Shown piece after piece: positions 27,429 through 35,924 of a DNA stretch of 60,659 nucleotides. The position numbers and the translations under genes are program-made. This DNA comes from Hinthialibacter sp964556895. Lineage in GTDB: Bacteria; Hinthialibacterota; Hinthialibacteria; Hinthialibacterales; Hinthialibacteraceae. The stretch covers positions 1 to 60,659 of the forward strand of contig CAZKYC010000014.1 of assembly GCA_964556895.1 (NCBI GenBank), read 5' to 3'. Numbering within the stretch: position 1 is the stretch's first letter; every line of letters starts with the position of its first letter. The notes under the pieces are model-generated. The model saw only the letters and a list, made by a program, of their open reading frames with translations, had not been told where the DNA came from and made no database searches.

Positions 27429-30326
27429 ATGAGCGATTTTTCGAAGCTGGCTCTCGACCCACAAGAACTTTCAATTTGGGAGCGCTGGGTATTTCTTCTT
27501 GGCCGTATAACTATTTTGTTGGGGCTGCCAGTCGCCGTCATGGTGTTTTATATCATGACTTGGCGCCATTACTCCGTCCCTAAGGCCAGTTTGTTTCAGT
27601 TTTTGGTGATGATTATCGCAGCGAGTTGGGTGGTGTTAGCGATTCGTCGGCGCTTTGTTCGGTCAGCCTTGGCGACGCCTGCGTCATTTCTTTTATCGGT
27701 GATGTGTTTCAGTATGCTTTTCGCCGTCAACCTAGGCGAATCGTATGAAATCATTACCTTTAAAATTGCTTGTCTTGTTTATTTAATTCTCATTCCCAAG
27801 TTTTTCACCCGCTTTCAAGATTTCACATTGATCGCCTACATCATGGGGCTGCTTTGCCTTTGTGTTGATATGTATGGTATTGCCCAATATTTCAACTGGC
27901 CTTGGTTCTTCCGGTTGTTTGAAGGTTTAGGGTTTTCTCAAATGGACGGCCAACCCGTCTCAACAATGGGTAATGTCAACTACACCGCCGAATTTCTCAA
28001 TATCGCCGTTCCTATCAATATATGTATGATGATCGCCTATCGGCGACGGGCCGTCGAATTTTTGTTCTTCACTTTTGTTACGCTTCTCAATTCGGTTGTA
28101 CTGTATTATCTCGACTGCAACGCATCCTACGCGGGGTTTATCGTTGCGATTCCACTCGTACTGTTTATTCTCTTTTATGACCGTTTGATTCCACTCGCGG
28201 TCGAATTGGGGTTCATTCCAACGTCATTACCGAATGCGCTGAGGTATTTTCGTTACGCAGTCGTGGGGATGATTCTTGCGTTTGCCATTTTGACGGTCGG
28301 AATAACCTCATTCCCCAACAAAATTTTGAACAAAGTCGCCACAACCGTTAGTTGGGTCGACACTGACGGCGACAACGTGACTGATGGTTCGACCACCATC
28401 ATCTTTCGTTTGCAATGTATGGATTCCGCCATGCGAGGCATCGTAAATTCGCTCTTTACTGGAATTGGCCCAGGCAACTTTAAGGTTATCCACCCGCTGT
28501 ATGAATCTCAGTTGGAGCGAAAAGTGTTGGGGCGGGAAGTGTTGGCCCGAAAGGTTCACAATGACCACCTTCAACATGCTTTAAAATACGGCGTGTTTGG
28601 CCTGTTTGGCTTTTATTGGATTCAAGCGGTTACATTTTTCTGCATTATTTATTCGTTATATCATCTCAGACATCGCCCCAAGGGCGCCAAGCTTGATGAA
28701 AACCCTGTTCTTAAATTGCCCGCATTTCAACGAAATTTCTATTTCTATTTGCAACTGGGTATTTTTGGCGGCCTGACGACTGCATTAGTTAGTTGTATTT
28801 TTGGCCACACCTTTGTCATCGAATCATCCGCCGTTACCTATTGGTTGATGGCAGGCGTGTCCGTAGCGATTTTCCAACATCTCCATCGCTTAAACCAAAA
28901 CGCCGCTCAACCAAGATATGGGTTTACCCCAGAAGCCCCGCTTAAAGTGCAAGAACTAGGCCGTAAAGTCCCTACGGTTGTCACGATCATCGTTCTGTTT
29001 GCTCTTGTTCTTCCATTTGGCTCAAAAAACACTCATCAGTTGCTCGGAGAGACCTGGCTGAAATGGGGCATGGGCATGCGTGATTCAAATAAGTATGAAC
29101 AGATGTTTTACTGTATGAATCGCGCGAAAAAAATCTATCCATACCAAATGGAAACCTATTACATCTTGGGCCGTTACTACATTGACGCCATCACAGAATT
29201 TGCTCGCGCAAAAGGGAAAAGCGAAAATGAACGACTTTCGTATTTAAACTCGCGTGAGTTGATACGTGAAGAAGACGACTATATTCGCAAGGGAATTGCG
29301 TGTCTTCAAATCGACTTGTTTTTGAATCCCAACTATAAGTGGGCGCACAACAACGTGGGCGTATTATATGACCGGCTCAACGACATCAATTTGTCTGAAG
29401 CCGCCTATGGCCGCGTATTGGCGATTGATCCCGAACAAATTTACGCGCATTTCAATCTTGGCTTAGGCATGGTCAAGCAAGAAAAGTATTATGAAGCGAT
29501 CAATTTCATGGAAACCGCGGCCAGTCTGGAACCCGATTACGTTGAAGCCTACCGGTACATGGGGTCATCGTTTCTGATTAAGGGAGACGTTGAGCGCGCG
29601 TTGGCGGCCATTGACCGCCTAGTTTCTATCAATCTTCAAACCCGGTTGTCCACAGAGTTAAGCAGGGTTGGCGGACAAAAATACTCGCCCATTTTAGCGC
29701 ATCTGAATGCTGGCCGGTTTAATGAAGCCTTGGCCGACGCCCAGCGGCTAATGAATTATCAAGACCCAGTCTCTCAGACGCTTTATTTTCAATCAGCGGT
29801 CGAGTTGATTAATAAAGGCCAAGGCGGCGACCTCGTCTTTGAAGCCCTCAACAAAGGCAGTTTATTGGCCCCAGTCACTGAACCCGAAAAACTCAATTAT
29901 ATTGCCAGCCTGTATCAACAAATCGCCCAATGGAAAGAAGCGGCCAAGCGCTATCAACAATATTTAAGAATTGTTCCCAACGATTTGAACGTTCGCAGAA
30001 ACCTCGCAAACGTCTACGCAACCATCAATGATTATCCGTCAGCCGTTTCTGTCTTTCAACAAGTGGTCGAATCAGATGAAAGCACCTACAGAGACATGAT
30101 TAGCATCGCGCGCTTGATGGTGGGGGCGAACCAATACAGCTGGGCCGAAGTCGAGCCCTATCTGGTGAAAGCGATTCAATTGAACGCCGACCAAGCGAGA
30201 GAACTGATTATCGAAAACCACAACGCCAATCCATTGATCCAGATCATTGACAACTATCCACAGCTTCAAGATTTGCTTGGTGAAACCTATATGGAAAAAT
30301 ACAACCAGATAAAAAGCCAACAGTAA
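27429..30326 (+). CDS. O-antigen-ligase-like membrane protein with TPR domain
   Basis: 965 residues. The N-terminal half has about 12 membrane helices and a large periplasmic loop with the ligase-like string KVHNDHLQHALKYGVFGLFGFY (around 377-398), close to the Wzy_C/WaaL pattern in which a His is catalytic. After about residue 530 the protein is soluble and built of TPR units: YYILGRYYID, YKWAHNNVGVLYDRLNDIN, QIYAHFNLGLGMVKQEKYYEA, VEAYRYMGSSFLIKGDVERA and others. Proteins of this kind transfer or polymerise lipid-linked glycans or glycosylate pilins and exported proteins. A glycosyltransferase gene follows 31 bases later, which agrees with a glycan role. The acceptor is unknown. Confidence 0.8.
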   Translation: MSDFSKLALDPQELSIWERWVFLLGRITILLGLPVAVMVFYIMTWRHYSVPKASLFQFLVMIIAASWVVLAIRRRFVRSALATPASFLLSVMCFSMLFAVNLGESYEIITFKIACLVYLILIPKFFTRFQDFTLIAYIMGLLCLCVDMYGIAQYFNWPWFFRLFEGLGFSQMDGQPVSTMGNVNYTAEFLNIAVPINICMMIAYRRRAVEFLFFTFVTLLNSVVLYYLDCNASYAGFIVAIPLVLFILFYDRLIPLAVELGFIPTSLPNALRYFRYAVVGMILAFAILTVGITSFPNKILNKVATTVSWVDTDGDNVTDGSTTIIFRLQCMDSAMRGIVNSLFTGIGPGNFKVIHPLYESQLERKVLGREVLARKVHNDHLQHALKYGVFGLFGFYWIQAVTFFCIIYSLYHLRHRPKGAKLDENPVLKLPAFQRNFYFYLQLGIFGGLTTALVSCIFGHTFVIESSAVTYWLMAGVSVAIFQHLHRLNQNAAQPRYGFTPEAPLKVQELGRKVPTVVTIIVLFALVLPFGSKNTHQLLGETWLKWGMGMRDSNKYEQMFYCMNRAKKIYPYQMETYYILGRYYIDAITEFARAKGKSENERLSYLNSRELIREEDDYIRKGIACLQIDLFLNPNYKWAHNNVGVLYDRLNDINLSEAAYGRVLAIDPEQIYAHFNLGLGMVKQEKYYEAINFMETAASLEPDYVEAYRYMGSSFLIKGDVERALAAIDRLVSINLQTRLSTELSRVGGQKYSPILAHLNAGRFNEALADAQRLMNYQDPVSQTLYFQSAVELINKGQGGDLVFEALNKGSLLAPVTEPEKLNYIASLYQQIAQWKEAAKRYQQYLRIVPNDLNVRRNLANVYATINDYPSAVSVFQQVVESDESTYRDMISIARLMVGANQYSWAEVEPYLVKAIQLNADQARELIIENHNANPLIQIIDNYPQLQDLLGETYMEKYNQIKSQQ

Positions 30327-30357
30327 GCCTTCTCGTTGACGAGTTGAGTTTTTATCC

Positions 30358-31491
30358 ATGCGCATTTTATTTATTGGTCACAACGGGTATGACTATCCAC
30401 ACACCCGCGTCCGTTGTTATCACTTCGCCAAAGCCCTCTCTTCGTTTGCTGACGTCGAAGCAGGCGTTTTGTCGTTTCGCGACGACCTGGCGCCCCACCT
30501 GGCAGAAGCGGACATCTATTCGGCGTCTGATATCAGAAAACTAACGCTAACCACAAAAGCCCTCTATACACTGCTCTCGCACCGAGACACCATTTTGTAT
30601 ATTCAAAAAGCCCATTTTCACGCGGCGGCGCCTTTCTTTATGCACCGCTTGGGCTTCTTTTCTGATTACATTTTTGATTATGACGACTATGACATTCCTC
30701 TATCAAATTTCTTTTCTCGCGGCGTCTGGAACCGCCTTTTTTTTGGAACCAACCAATGGGACCAAATCACTTATCATCTTGCTAGCCGGGCGAAAGGCTG
30801 TGTCTGCGCCAGCCATGAACTGATGAATGTGTTGAATCCATACAACCAAACGATTCAATATATTCCCACTGGCGTTGACCACAACGCGTTCACTCCCAAC
30901 AAAACTCAAATGAGCAGCGATAAAACCGTATTTCTTTGGAACGGCCTCATCTGGGGCAAACCGATTTTAGATAATCTTCTCTTTCTCTTTCGCGCGTTTG
31001 ACATTGCCAACCATGAAATGGCGCCGTACTCGCTAAAAATTATCGGGGGAGGCGAGGGGTGGCAGGATGCAAAAACCATTGCGTCTGAGCGCTTCTCCAC
31101 CATTCCAATCGAATGGGTTGAATGGGCGAAGCCAAATGAAATGCCTGATCATTTGCGAAACGCCGATGTGGGATTGCTGCCGACCGCGGGGGATGATGTC
31201 TGGCTCAAATGTAAAAGCCCAACCAAACTCTTTGAATATATGGCGTCGGGGCTGGCGGTTATCGCCAGCGATGTTGGCGAGGCCGGCCATGTGATTGAAC
31301 ATCTCGAATCAGGGTATTGCGCCAAAAATGAGCGTGACTTTTCACAGGCGCTCATTCGTTTATCTAAAGACGCCGAACTCAGGCGCCAGTTTGGTATACA
31401 GGCGCGCCACACAATTGAAGCATACTATTCACTACCTGTTTTGGGCGAAAACCTGTATCTTTTCTTGAAGGCGCTATTTCCCAATAGGTGA
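30358..31491 (+). CDS. Glycosyltransferase family 4-like protein
   Basis: 377 residues with a GT-B fold. The N-terminal domain begins MRILFIGHNGYDYPHTR. The C-terminal half has the donor-binding strings IPTGVDHNAFTP, LKIIGGGEGWQDA, NADVGLLP and KLFEYMASGLAVIASDVGEAGHVIE, the usual GT4 sugar-nucleotide site. The string DYDDYDIP in the first half is an acidic patch often seen in this group. It sits between the O-antigen-ligase-like gene and a putative lipoprotein gene; its stop overlaps the GTG/TGA junction of the latter. Sugar and acceptor are unknown. Confidence 0.88.
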   Translation: MRILFIGHNGYDYPHTRVRCYHFAKALSSFADVEAGVLSFRDDLAPHLAEADIYSASDIRKLTLTTKALYTLLSHRDTILYIQKAHFHAAAPFFMHRLGFFSDYIFDYDDYDIPLSNFFSRGVWNRLFFGTNQWDQITYHLASRAKGCVCASHELMNVLNPYNQTIQYIPTGVDHNAFTPNKTQMSSDKTVFLWNGLIWGKPILDNLLFLFRAFDIANHEMAPYSLKIIGGGEGWQDAKTIASERFSTIPIEWVEWAKPNEMPDHLRNADVGLLPTAGDDVWLKCKSPTKLFEYMASGLAVIASDVGEAGHVIEHLESGYCAKNERDFSQALIRLSKDAELRRQFGIQARHTIEAYYSLPVLGENLYLFLKALFPNR

Positions 31492-31499
31492 CTGAACTC

Positions 31500-33461
31500 A
31501 TGCTGTGGATATTCAAACACACGCTCTCGCAATCAAAAATGATGACTCTGGCCGCAGCGGTCTTCATTGCATCCCTATGGTTCGCCTGTGGAGGCACTCC
31601 TGAACGGGACGACATCGCCTTATCTCCAGCCCAACTTTCGCTTGAAGAAACGCCAACCCCTATTGTCGCCGAAATCATCCCGCCAACCCCAACATTAACG
31701 CCAACGCCAACACCACCGAAACAAGAACTGGGGTTGATCATCAGGCATCCGAGCACCCTCAATTCCACCGACTGGTTAGGATTGGCCGCAAATTATCAGG
31801 CGACCCATATACAAATCGGCGGAGAAGCGATCAACGCGATTGAAGACTTAATCTTTCAACAAGAATTACAGAACCAGGTACGGCGGTTGTTTCGCCAAGC
31901 CAAACAATCAAACTTAAGAACTCTAGTCTGGAGCAGCGAGCTAAACTTGGGCGATGGGCTGTTTCGTTTTGATCAAACCGACCCATTTTACGCGGCGCGC
32001 CAGTCGGCCTATCGAAATGTATTGAACCTGCTGCCTGAGATCGACGGCGTTGTCTTACAGCTGGCTGACGCCCAGTCGCCGCCTTGGAACGCTGTCGCTG
32101 ACCCGACTGTAGCGCCGCCCGGCCCGGTCGAACGCATCCGCTTTGTGATCGACATGGTGAAGCGAGTCGTTGTCGACGAGAAAAACAAGCAACTATGGAT
32201 TCGAGTAGGCGATGAAGGGTCGCAAGCCATTGAATGGATTGCATCAGCATTACAGCAAATCAGTGATAAAAACCTTGGCGTTATTTTGGCGCCAAATACT
32301 TGGCTCAAGGCAGAATACAACCGCAGCGCCTGGGTCGCGCAACTGTTTGAAGGCCAGAGCGTTATTCTCGAAGTGGACGCCTCGATGGAAGCCTGGGGCG
32401 GAGAAAACACCATCATCAGCGTTTCAGACCAATTAAAAGAGTTCAGCGGTTATATCGACAATTTCAGTTTCCGAGGGTTTGCTGCGTCTATTGATACACA
32501 AGAATCGTTGGTCTTTGACTCGCCCAATCGCTCTAACCTGGTGTTGTTTAACCAGATTGAAGACAACCCACAGAATGTTTTAATTGATTGGATTGAGAAA
32601 GAATATCAATTCGCCCCAGTGACAAAAGAGGGCATCGCTCTCAAAAACCTGTTCGCCAAATCATGGGGCGTCGCAAAAAAAATTGCAACCATCCAAGGCA
32701 GCGACGCGTTCTCCTTCCAATGGGATTTAGACACTCCGCCATCGTTCAATAACCAGGAACTAAACACGCCATCTAGACAACTTCTTTACACTATCGCCCA
32801 AGAATCATATGACGCGCACTATTCACTCGAACAGACGATAGCGACATTGCAGGAGATTCAATTTAACTTGCCGTTTGTTACACTCTCATCCCTAGATCAG
32901 CGCGTAAAAAACCAACTCGATTTAGCGAAGTTAATGTATTACGCCAAGCAGTGTTATTTTGGCTTCCAGTTCTGGAAATTCACTCGCGATGAACAAGAAG
33001 CCTTGTATCTCGAAGGCCATTTGAAGGCGTTGCAGCAGCTGGCAATCAACATGCCTCAAACCTTCTCAATCAATGGCGAGCGCATCGACGCGGGCGCGGT
33101 TTTAATGTTTGTCTCGAATATTCGTTCCCGTTTTCCACGCGTTCTGTTTGGCGCGCAAGAGCGGGATTGGGCAAAAATTTTCAATGTCGAAGTGCGTCAG
33201 ATAGGAATGACTTCGATTGAAGTTCGCTGGCAGACCAGCCAGCCGACTGTTGGTTCATGCCGCTTGGTATCAACAACGCCGCCGCTGTGGGAACAAGCGG
33301 GCGAATCGTCATTTTTCGCTGAGACTGAACATCAGATTATCATCGACGGACTTCAGCCCGGGCGCTCGTATAGCATATTCATCACTTCTACAACGTCCGA
33401 TGGGTTAATGATAAATGGCAAAGATTATGTTTTCAGCCTAGACGCTGAAGTGGTGTTTTGA
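31500..33461 (+). CDS. Secreted glycosidase-like putative lipoprotein with Thr/Pro linker
   Basis: About 653 residues. A hydrophobic signal ends in SLWFACGG, a weak lipobox whose Cys may be lipidated. A Thr/Pro-rich linker follows (PPTPTLTPTPTPP). Residues about 85-400 look like a TIM-barrel of the GHL10/DUF4015 sort (LRTLVWSSELNLGDG, GVVLQLADAQSP, QLWIRVGDEGSQA, VILEVDASMEAWGG), and the C-terminal 90 residues form a fibronectin type III-like domain (SIEVRWQTSQPTVGSCRLV, GLQPGRSYSIFIT). I chose the ATG at 31500 because AGGTGA lies 8 bases upstream; GTG at 31488 is an in-frame alternative overlapping the glycosyltransferase stop. Enzyme activity is unproven. Confidence 0.65.
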   Translation: MLWIFKHTLSQSKMMTLAAAVFIASLWFACGGTPERDDIALSPAQLSLEETPTPIVAEIIPPTPTLTPTPTPPKQELGLIIRHPSTLNSTDWLGLAANYQATHIQIGGEAINAIEDLIFQQELQNQVRRLFRQAKQSNLRTLVWSSELNLGDGLFRFDQTDPFYAARQSAYRNVLNLLPEIDGVVLQLADAQSPPWNAVADPTVAPPGPVERIRFVIDMVKRVVVDEKNKQLWIRVGDEGSQAIEWIASALQQISDKNLGVILAPNTWLKAEYNRSAWVAQLFEGQSVILEVDASMEAWGGENTIISVSDQLKEFSGYIDNFSFRGFAASIDTQESLVFDSPNRSNLVLFNQIEDNPQNVLIDWIEKEYQFAPVTKEGIALKNLFAKSWGVAKKIATIQGSDAFSFQWDLDTPPSFNNQELNTPSRQLLYTIAQESYDAHYSLEQTIATLQEIQFNLPFVTLSSLDQRVKNQLDLAKLMYYAKQCYFGFQFWKFTRDEQEALYLEGHLKALQQLAINMPQTFSINGERIDAGAVLMFVSNIRSRFPRVLFGAQERDWAKIFNVEVRQIGMTSIEVRWQTSQPTVGSCRLVSTTPPLWEQAGESSFFAETEHQIIIDGLQPGRSYSIFITSTTSDGLMINGKDYVFSLDAEVVF

Positions 33462-33517
33462 GTATACTGTTAAGTGAGTATTTAATTTTTCGCCTAGATC
33501 GAGAAGGGGAGATGGAA

Positions 33518-34183
33518 ATGAAAAAAGGTTTTACACTTATCGAATTATTGATTGTTGTAGCGATTATTGGAATCCTAGCGGCGATCGCCGTGCCTAACTT
33601 TTTAAACGCACAAATTCGCGCCAAAATCGCCCGTTCGTATTCAGATATGAAAGCGATGGACACAGGCGTTCGAATGTTGAACATGGACACCAACCACCTG
33701 CCCATCGACGGATGGGACGACGACACAACTGAAGGCAGAGATATTTTGAAAGAGATTTTCAACGGTGTTGGCGACTTTCCAGAATCAAACCGCAAAACAT
33801 CTCACTATCTCGCTGTAATCACCAGCCCAATTTCATATATGGGATCTGTTCCAATCGATCCATTTATTGGTATTACCAATGATGAGAGTTCACGAGGGTT
33901 TGGAAGCCCGTTTGATACTTACATCTATGCCGATGTTGACCCTAACATTCCAGGCCGAAACCAGGGAATTCAAGCGTTGAATTCGCCATTGTCTGAACAA
34001 TTTAACTTGACAGAGCTTAAAAAAGGTGAATTTGCCTTTATTGGCCTCGGCCCTGATGGCGTTGCGGGTATTTCATCAGGCAGCGGCGCCGGTTCCTCTC
34101 GCGGCTTCCCGTATAGTACATCGAACGGTATCACCAGTTCAGGCGATGTCGTTATGGCTGGCGGACGCATCTACGGCCAGTAA
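33518..34183 (+). CDS. Type II secretion pseudopilin-like protein (2)
   Basis: The class III signal is MKKG then FTLIELLIVVAIIGILAA, with Glu at +5, continuing NFLNAQIRAKIAR, almost identical to pseudopilin 1 over the first 33 residues. The later domain differs but keeps a GPDG motif and ends with STSNGITSSGD, the same closing pattern as the other two. The ATG at 33518 is preferred because GAAGGGGA is 7 bases upstream and the leader is 4 residues, as in pseudopilin 1; ATGs at 33458 and 33512 are also in frame. It follows the glycosidase-like gene by 56 bases and is closed by a strong terminator. No secretion machinery is adjacent. Confidence 0.9.
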   Translation: MKKGFTLIELLIVVAIIGILAAIAVPNFLNAQIRAKIARSYSDMKAMDTGVRMLNMDTNHLPIDGWDDDTTEGRDILKEIFNGVGDFPESNRKTSHYLAVITSPISYMGSVPIDPFIGITNDESSRGFGSPFDTYIYADVDPNIPGRNQGIQALNSPLSEQFNLTELKKGEFAFIGLGPDGVAGISSGSGAGSSRGFPYSTSNGITSSGDVVMAGGRIYGQ

Positions 34184-34201
34184 ATGAATTACAAAGCAAC
34201 G

Positions 34202-34238
34202 AAAAAGGCCGGCTCAATTGAGCCGGCCTTTTTTTTTT
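34202..34238 (+). terminator. Rho-independent terminator after pseudopilin 2
   Basis: AAAAAGGCCGGCTCAA and TTGAGCCGGCCTTTTT form a perfect self-complementary hairpin, followed by further T residues. The A tail on the other side makes it able to act in both directions. Confidence 0.93.
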
Positions 34239-34283
34239 AACAAGCCTCTTACGATGCATAGATTGCGTGGTCTCGTTTTCAAA

Positions 34284-34361
34284 TCCCCCCGGCGCCTGCG
34301 GCGCTCTCCCCCCTTATACAAAGTTGGTAGGGTAGGCTCATTCGCCGCGGCGAATAGCCCA
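34284..34361. repeat. GC-rich hairpin module (first locus)
   Basis: A C-run, the hairpin GCGCC-TGC-GGCGC (34292-34304) and a second C-run, then about 25 bases later a perfect 16-bp palindrome ATTCGCCGCGGCGAAT (34340-34355) flanked by GGCT and AGCC. A module of the same design (C-run, CGCC hairpin, CCCTTA, then a CCGCGG palindrome) lies at 53461-53600, in each case just upstream of the long repeat block. It is noncoding and may be the trace of a mobile element. Confidence 0.5.
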
Positions 34362-34407
34362 CCATGGAACGTATCCCCCAAAAACCAGATTCAGAAAATT
34401 ATGGATT

Positions 34408-34662
34408 TTCCGATATTTGAGTACTTCCCTTGCTGGGTGACCTGGAATTTGGTCAAAAAACGTTATTCGTCCTATCAAAAATAGACAATCCAACTCAGGT
34501 ATGGGTGCAACATTGTGAGCGCCTGTGTAACAAAGCGGAGCGGCGCCGAAGCGAGAAGAGTTGTACCCAGGCCAAATACAACGATAGAAAGATCATCCTT
34601 GAGATCATGTCTGAAAATTTTAATTCAATTTACGAGAACGTATCCAAATCCCGGATGAGCCA
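34408..34662 (-). repeat. Long repeat block containing palindromic element, copy D
   Basis: This 255-bp block is shared with 53683-53931. Both begin TTCCGATATTTGAGT and end ATCCCGGATGAGCCA. Imperfect outer inverted ends (GACCTGGAATTTGG and CCAAATCCCGGATG) enclose the inner palindrome at about 34500-34575, the core also present in copies A, B and C and oriented like C. The block fills most of the 541-bp gap between pseudopilin 2 and ddl, two convergent genes. One frame is open through it, but substitutions against the other copy mostly change the amino acid, so I call it noncoding. Outside the block, the gap holds the terminator, the hairpin module and about 60 bases before the ddl stop with no visible feature. 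Confidence 0.82.
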
Positions 34663-34724
34663 AAATTATGCTTACGGGCTGTCGTCGCTTCACGAGGCCT
34701 TGGCTCGCCACCCAACCATCTTTT

Positions 34725-35909
34725 TTATTTCAACACCCTATTTTCAACTTGCCGTCTGAGTTTTCGCTTTGCTTTATGGTCAGCCAACGCTTGGTCTACG
34801 AGAGTTGATAGAAGATCGGTAAACGAGATTCGCGGTTCGGCTTTTTCCCACAAATAATACGAGAAAGACCCAGGAATCAAATTGGCTTCGTTGAAATAGA
34901 GATGGTTGTCATTTTTATCGACGATGAAGTCAAACCGAACAACACCGCGGCATTCCATCGCTGAATATGATTTGACGGCGTTCTCTCGCGCCAGGGCGGT
35001 CATATCTTCAGGGACATCTGATGGATTGATGTCTCGCCGCAGAGACGCCATCCCTTCGGGATGGCTGCCGGATATTTTCTTGTTGCCCTTCATGTATTTG
35101 TCTTCAAAAGTAAGTAACGCATCTTCCCGCCGTGGCCTCTCAACGGCTGAGGTGACAGGCGGCTCGCCGTAGAGAACGGCGACATTTAGCTCATACATAT
35201 CTTCGACCAGCGGCTCAACCATCACCTGACTGTCAAAAGCGAAGGCCCCCGCCAGCGACACCATCAATTCTTCCTGGGTTTTGGCGGATGAAATGGCGAT
35301 GCTTGATCCGAGGTTGCAGGGCTTTACCATCCAAGGCGCGGGGATTTGTTCAGCAACCTGTTGCGCGATCACATGCGCGTGGATTGGGTCCCACTCTGAA
35401 TGGTGGATGAGAATATCAGACAAAACAGAGACGCCGCTTTGAGATACCACCTTCTTCGCCAGGTGTTTGTTCATCCCAACAGATGACGCCAACGGCCCGC
35501 TGCCGACGTAGGGAGCGCCGATCCATTCGAGCAAGCCCTGGATGCATCCGTCTTCGCCATACGACCCATGAAACGCCGGAAAAAAGACGTCTAAAGATAC
35601 CTGCTGCGGCGCTTTTTTTTTGAACCACCCGCCTGACTTCACAACTGACTCTAGCCGCCATTCAGAATCGGCGTTTAGCGTAACTTGAATACACTCATTC
35701 AATGCAGAGGATGAAAGTGGATAATTCTCTCGCTTGCGCAAGACATCGCCTGTATACCATTTGCCTTCAAGATCAACATAGACAGGAAAAATCTCAAACT
35801 GCGTTGAGTCAAAGGCGTCCATCGCCTGTAGGGCGGTGATTACGCTGATCTCGTGTTCGGTTGAGCGTCCGCCAAACAAGACGGCAACGCGGGTTTTGTC
35901 GCTGTTCAT
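34725..35909 (-). CDS. ddl: D-alanine--D-alanine ligase
   Basis: 394 residues, a somewhat long ATP-grasp ligase that joins two D-alanines for the peptidoglycan stem. Motifs: VAVLFGGRSTEHEISVITALQA at the N-terminus, FFPAFHGSYGEDGCIQGLLE, YVGSGPLASSVGMNKHLAK, PWMVKPCNLGSSIAIS, and the metal site FDFIVD...YFNEANLIPGSF. Use of EANLIPG in place of the common EINTLPG still keeps the metal-binding acid and Asn region. A short C-terminal basic tail follows. It is 15 bases behind the MurF gene that uses its product, a meaningful functional pair. Confidence 0.96.
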   Translation of the reverse strand: MNSDKTRVAVLFGGRSTEHEISVITALQAMDAFDSTQFEIFPVYVDLEGKWYTGDVLRKRENYPLSSSALNECIQVTLNADSEWRLESVVKSGGWFKKKAPQQVSLDVFFPAFHGSYGEDGCIQGLLEWIGAPYVGSGPLASSVGMNKHLAKKVVSQSGVSVLSDILIHHSEWDPIHAHVIAQQVAEQIPAPWMVKPCNLGSSIAISSAKTQEELMVSLAGAFAFDSQVMVEPLVEDMYELNVAVLYGEPPVTSAVERPRREDALLTFEDKYMKGNKKISGSHPEGMASLRRDINPSDVPEDMTALARENAVKSYSAMECRGVVRFDFIVDKNDNHLYFNEANLIPGSFSYYLWEKAEPRISFTDLLSTLVDQALADHKAKRKLRRQVENRVLK

Positions 35910-35924
35910 TGTTCCTCCATATCG

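Noticed and set aside
34430..34759. Open frame of 109 codons across repeat copy D
   Set aside because: The same frame in copy C is broken by a stop, and most differences between the copies change the residue, so there is no sign of protein selection.
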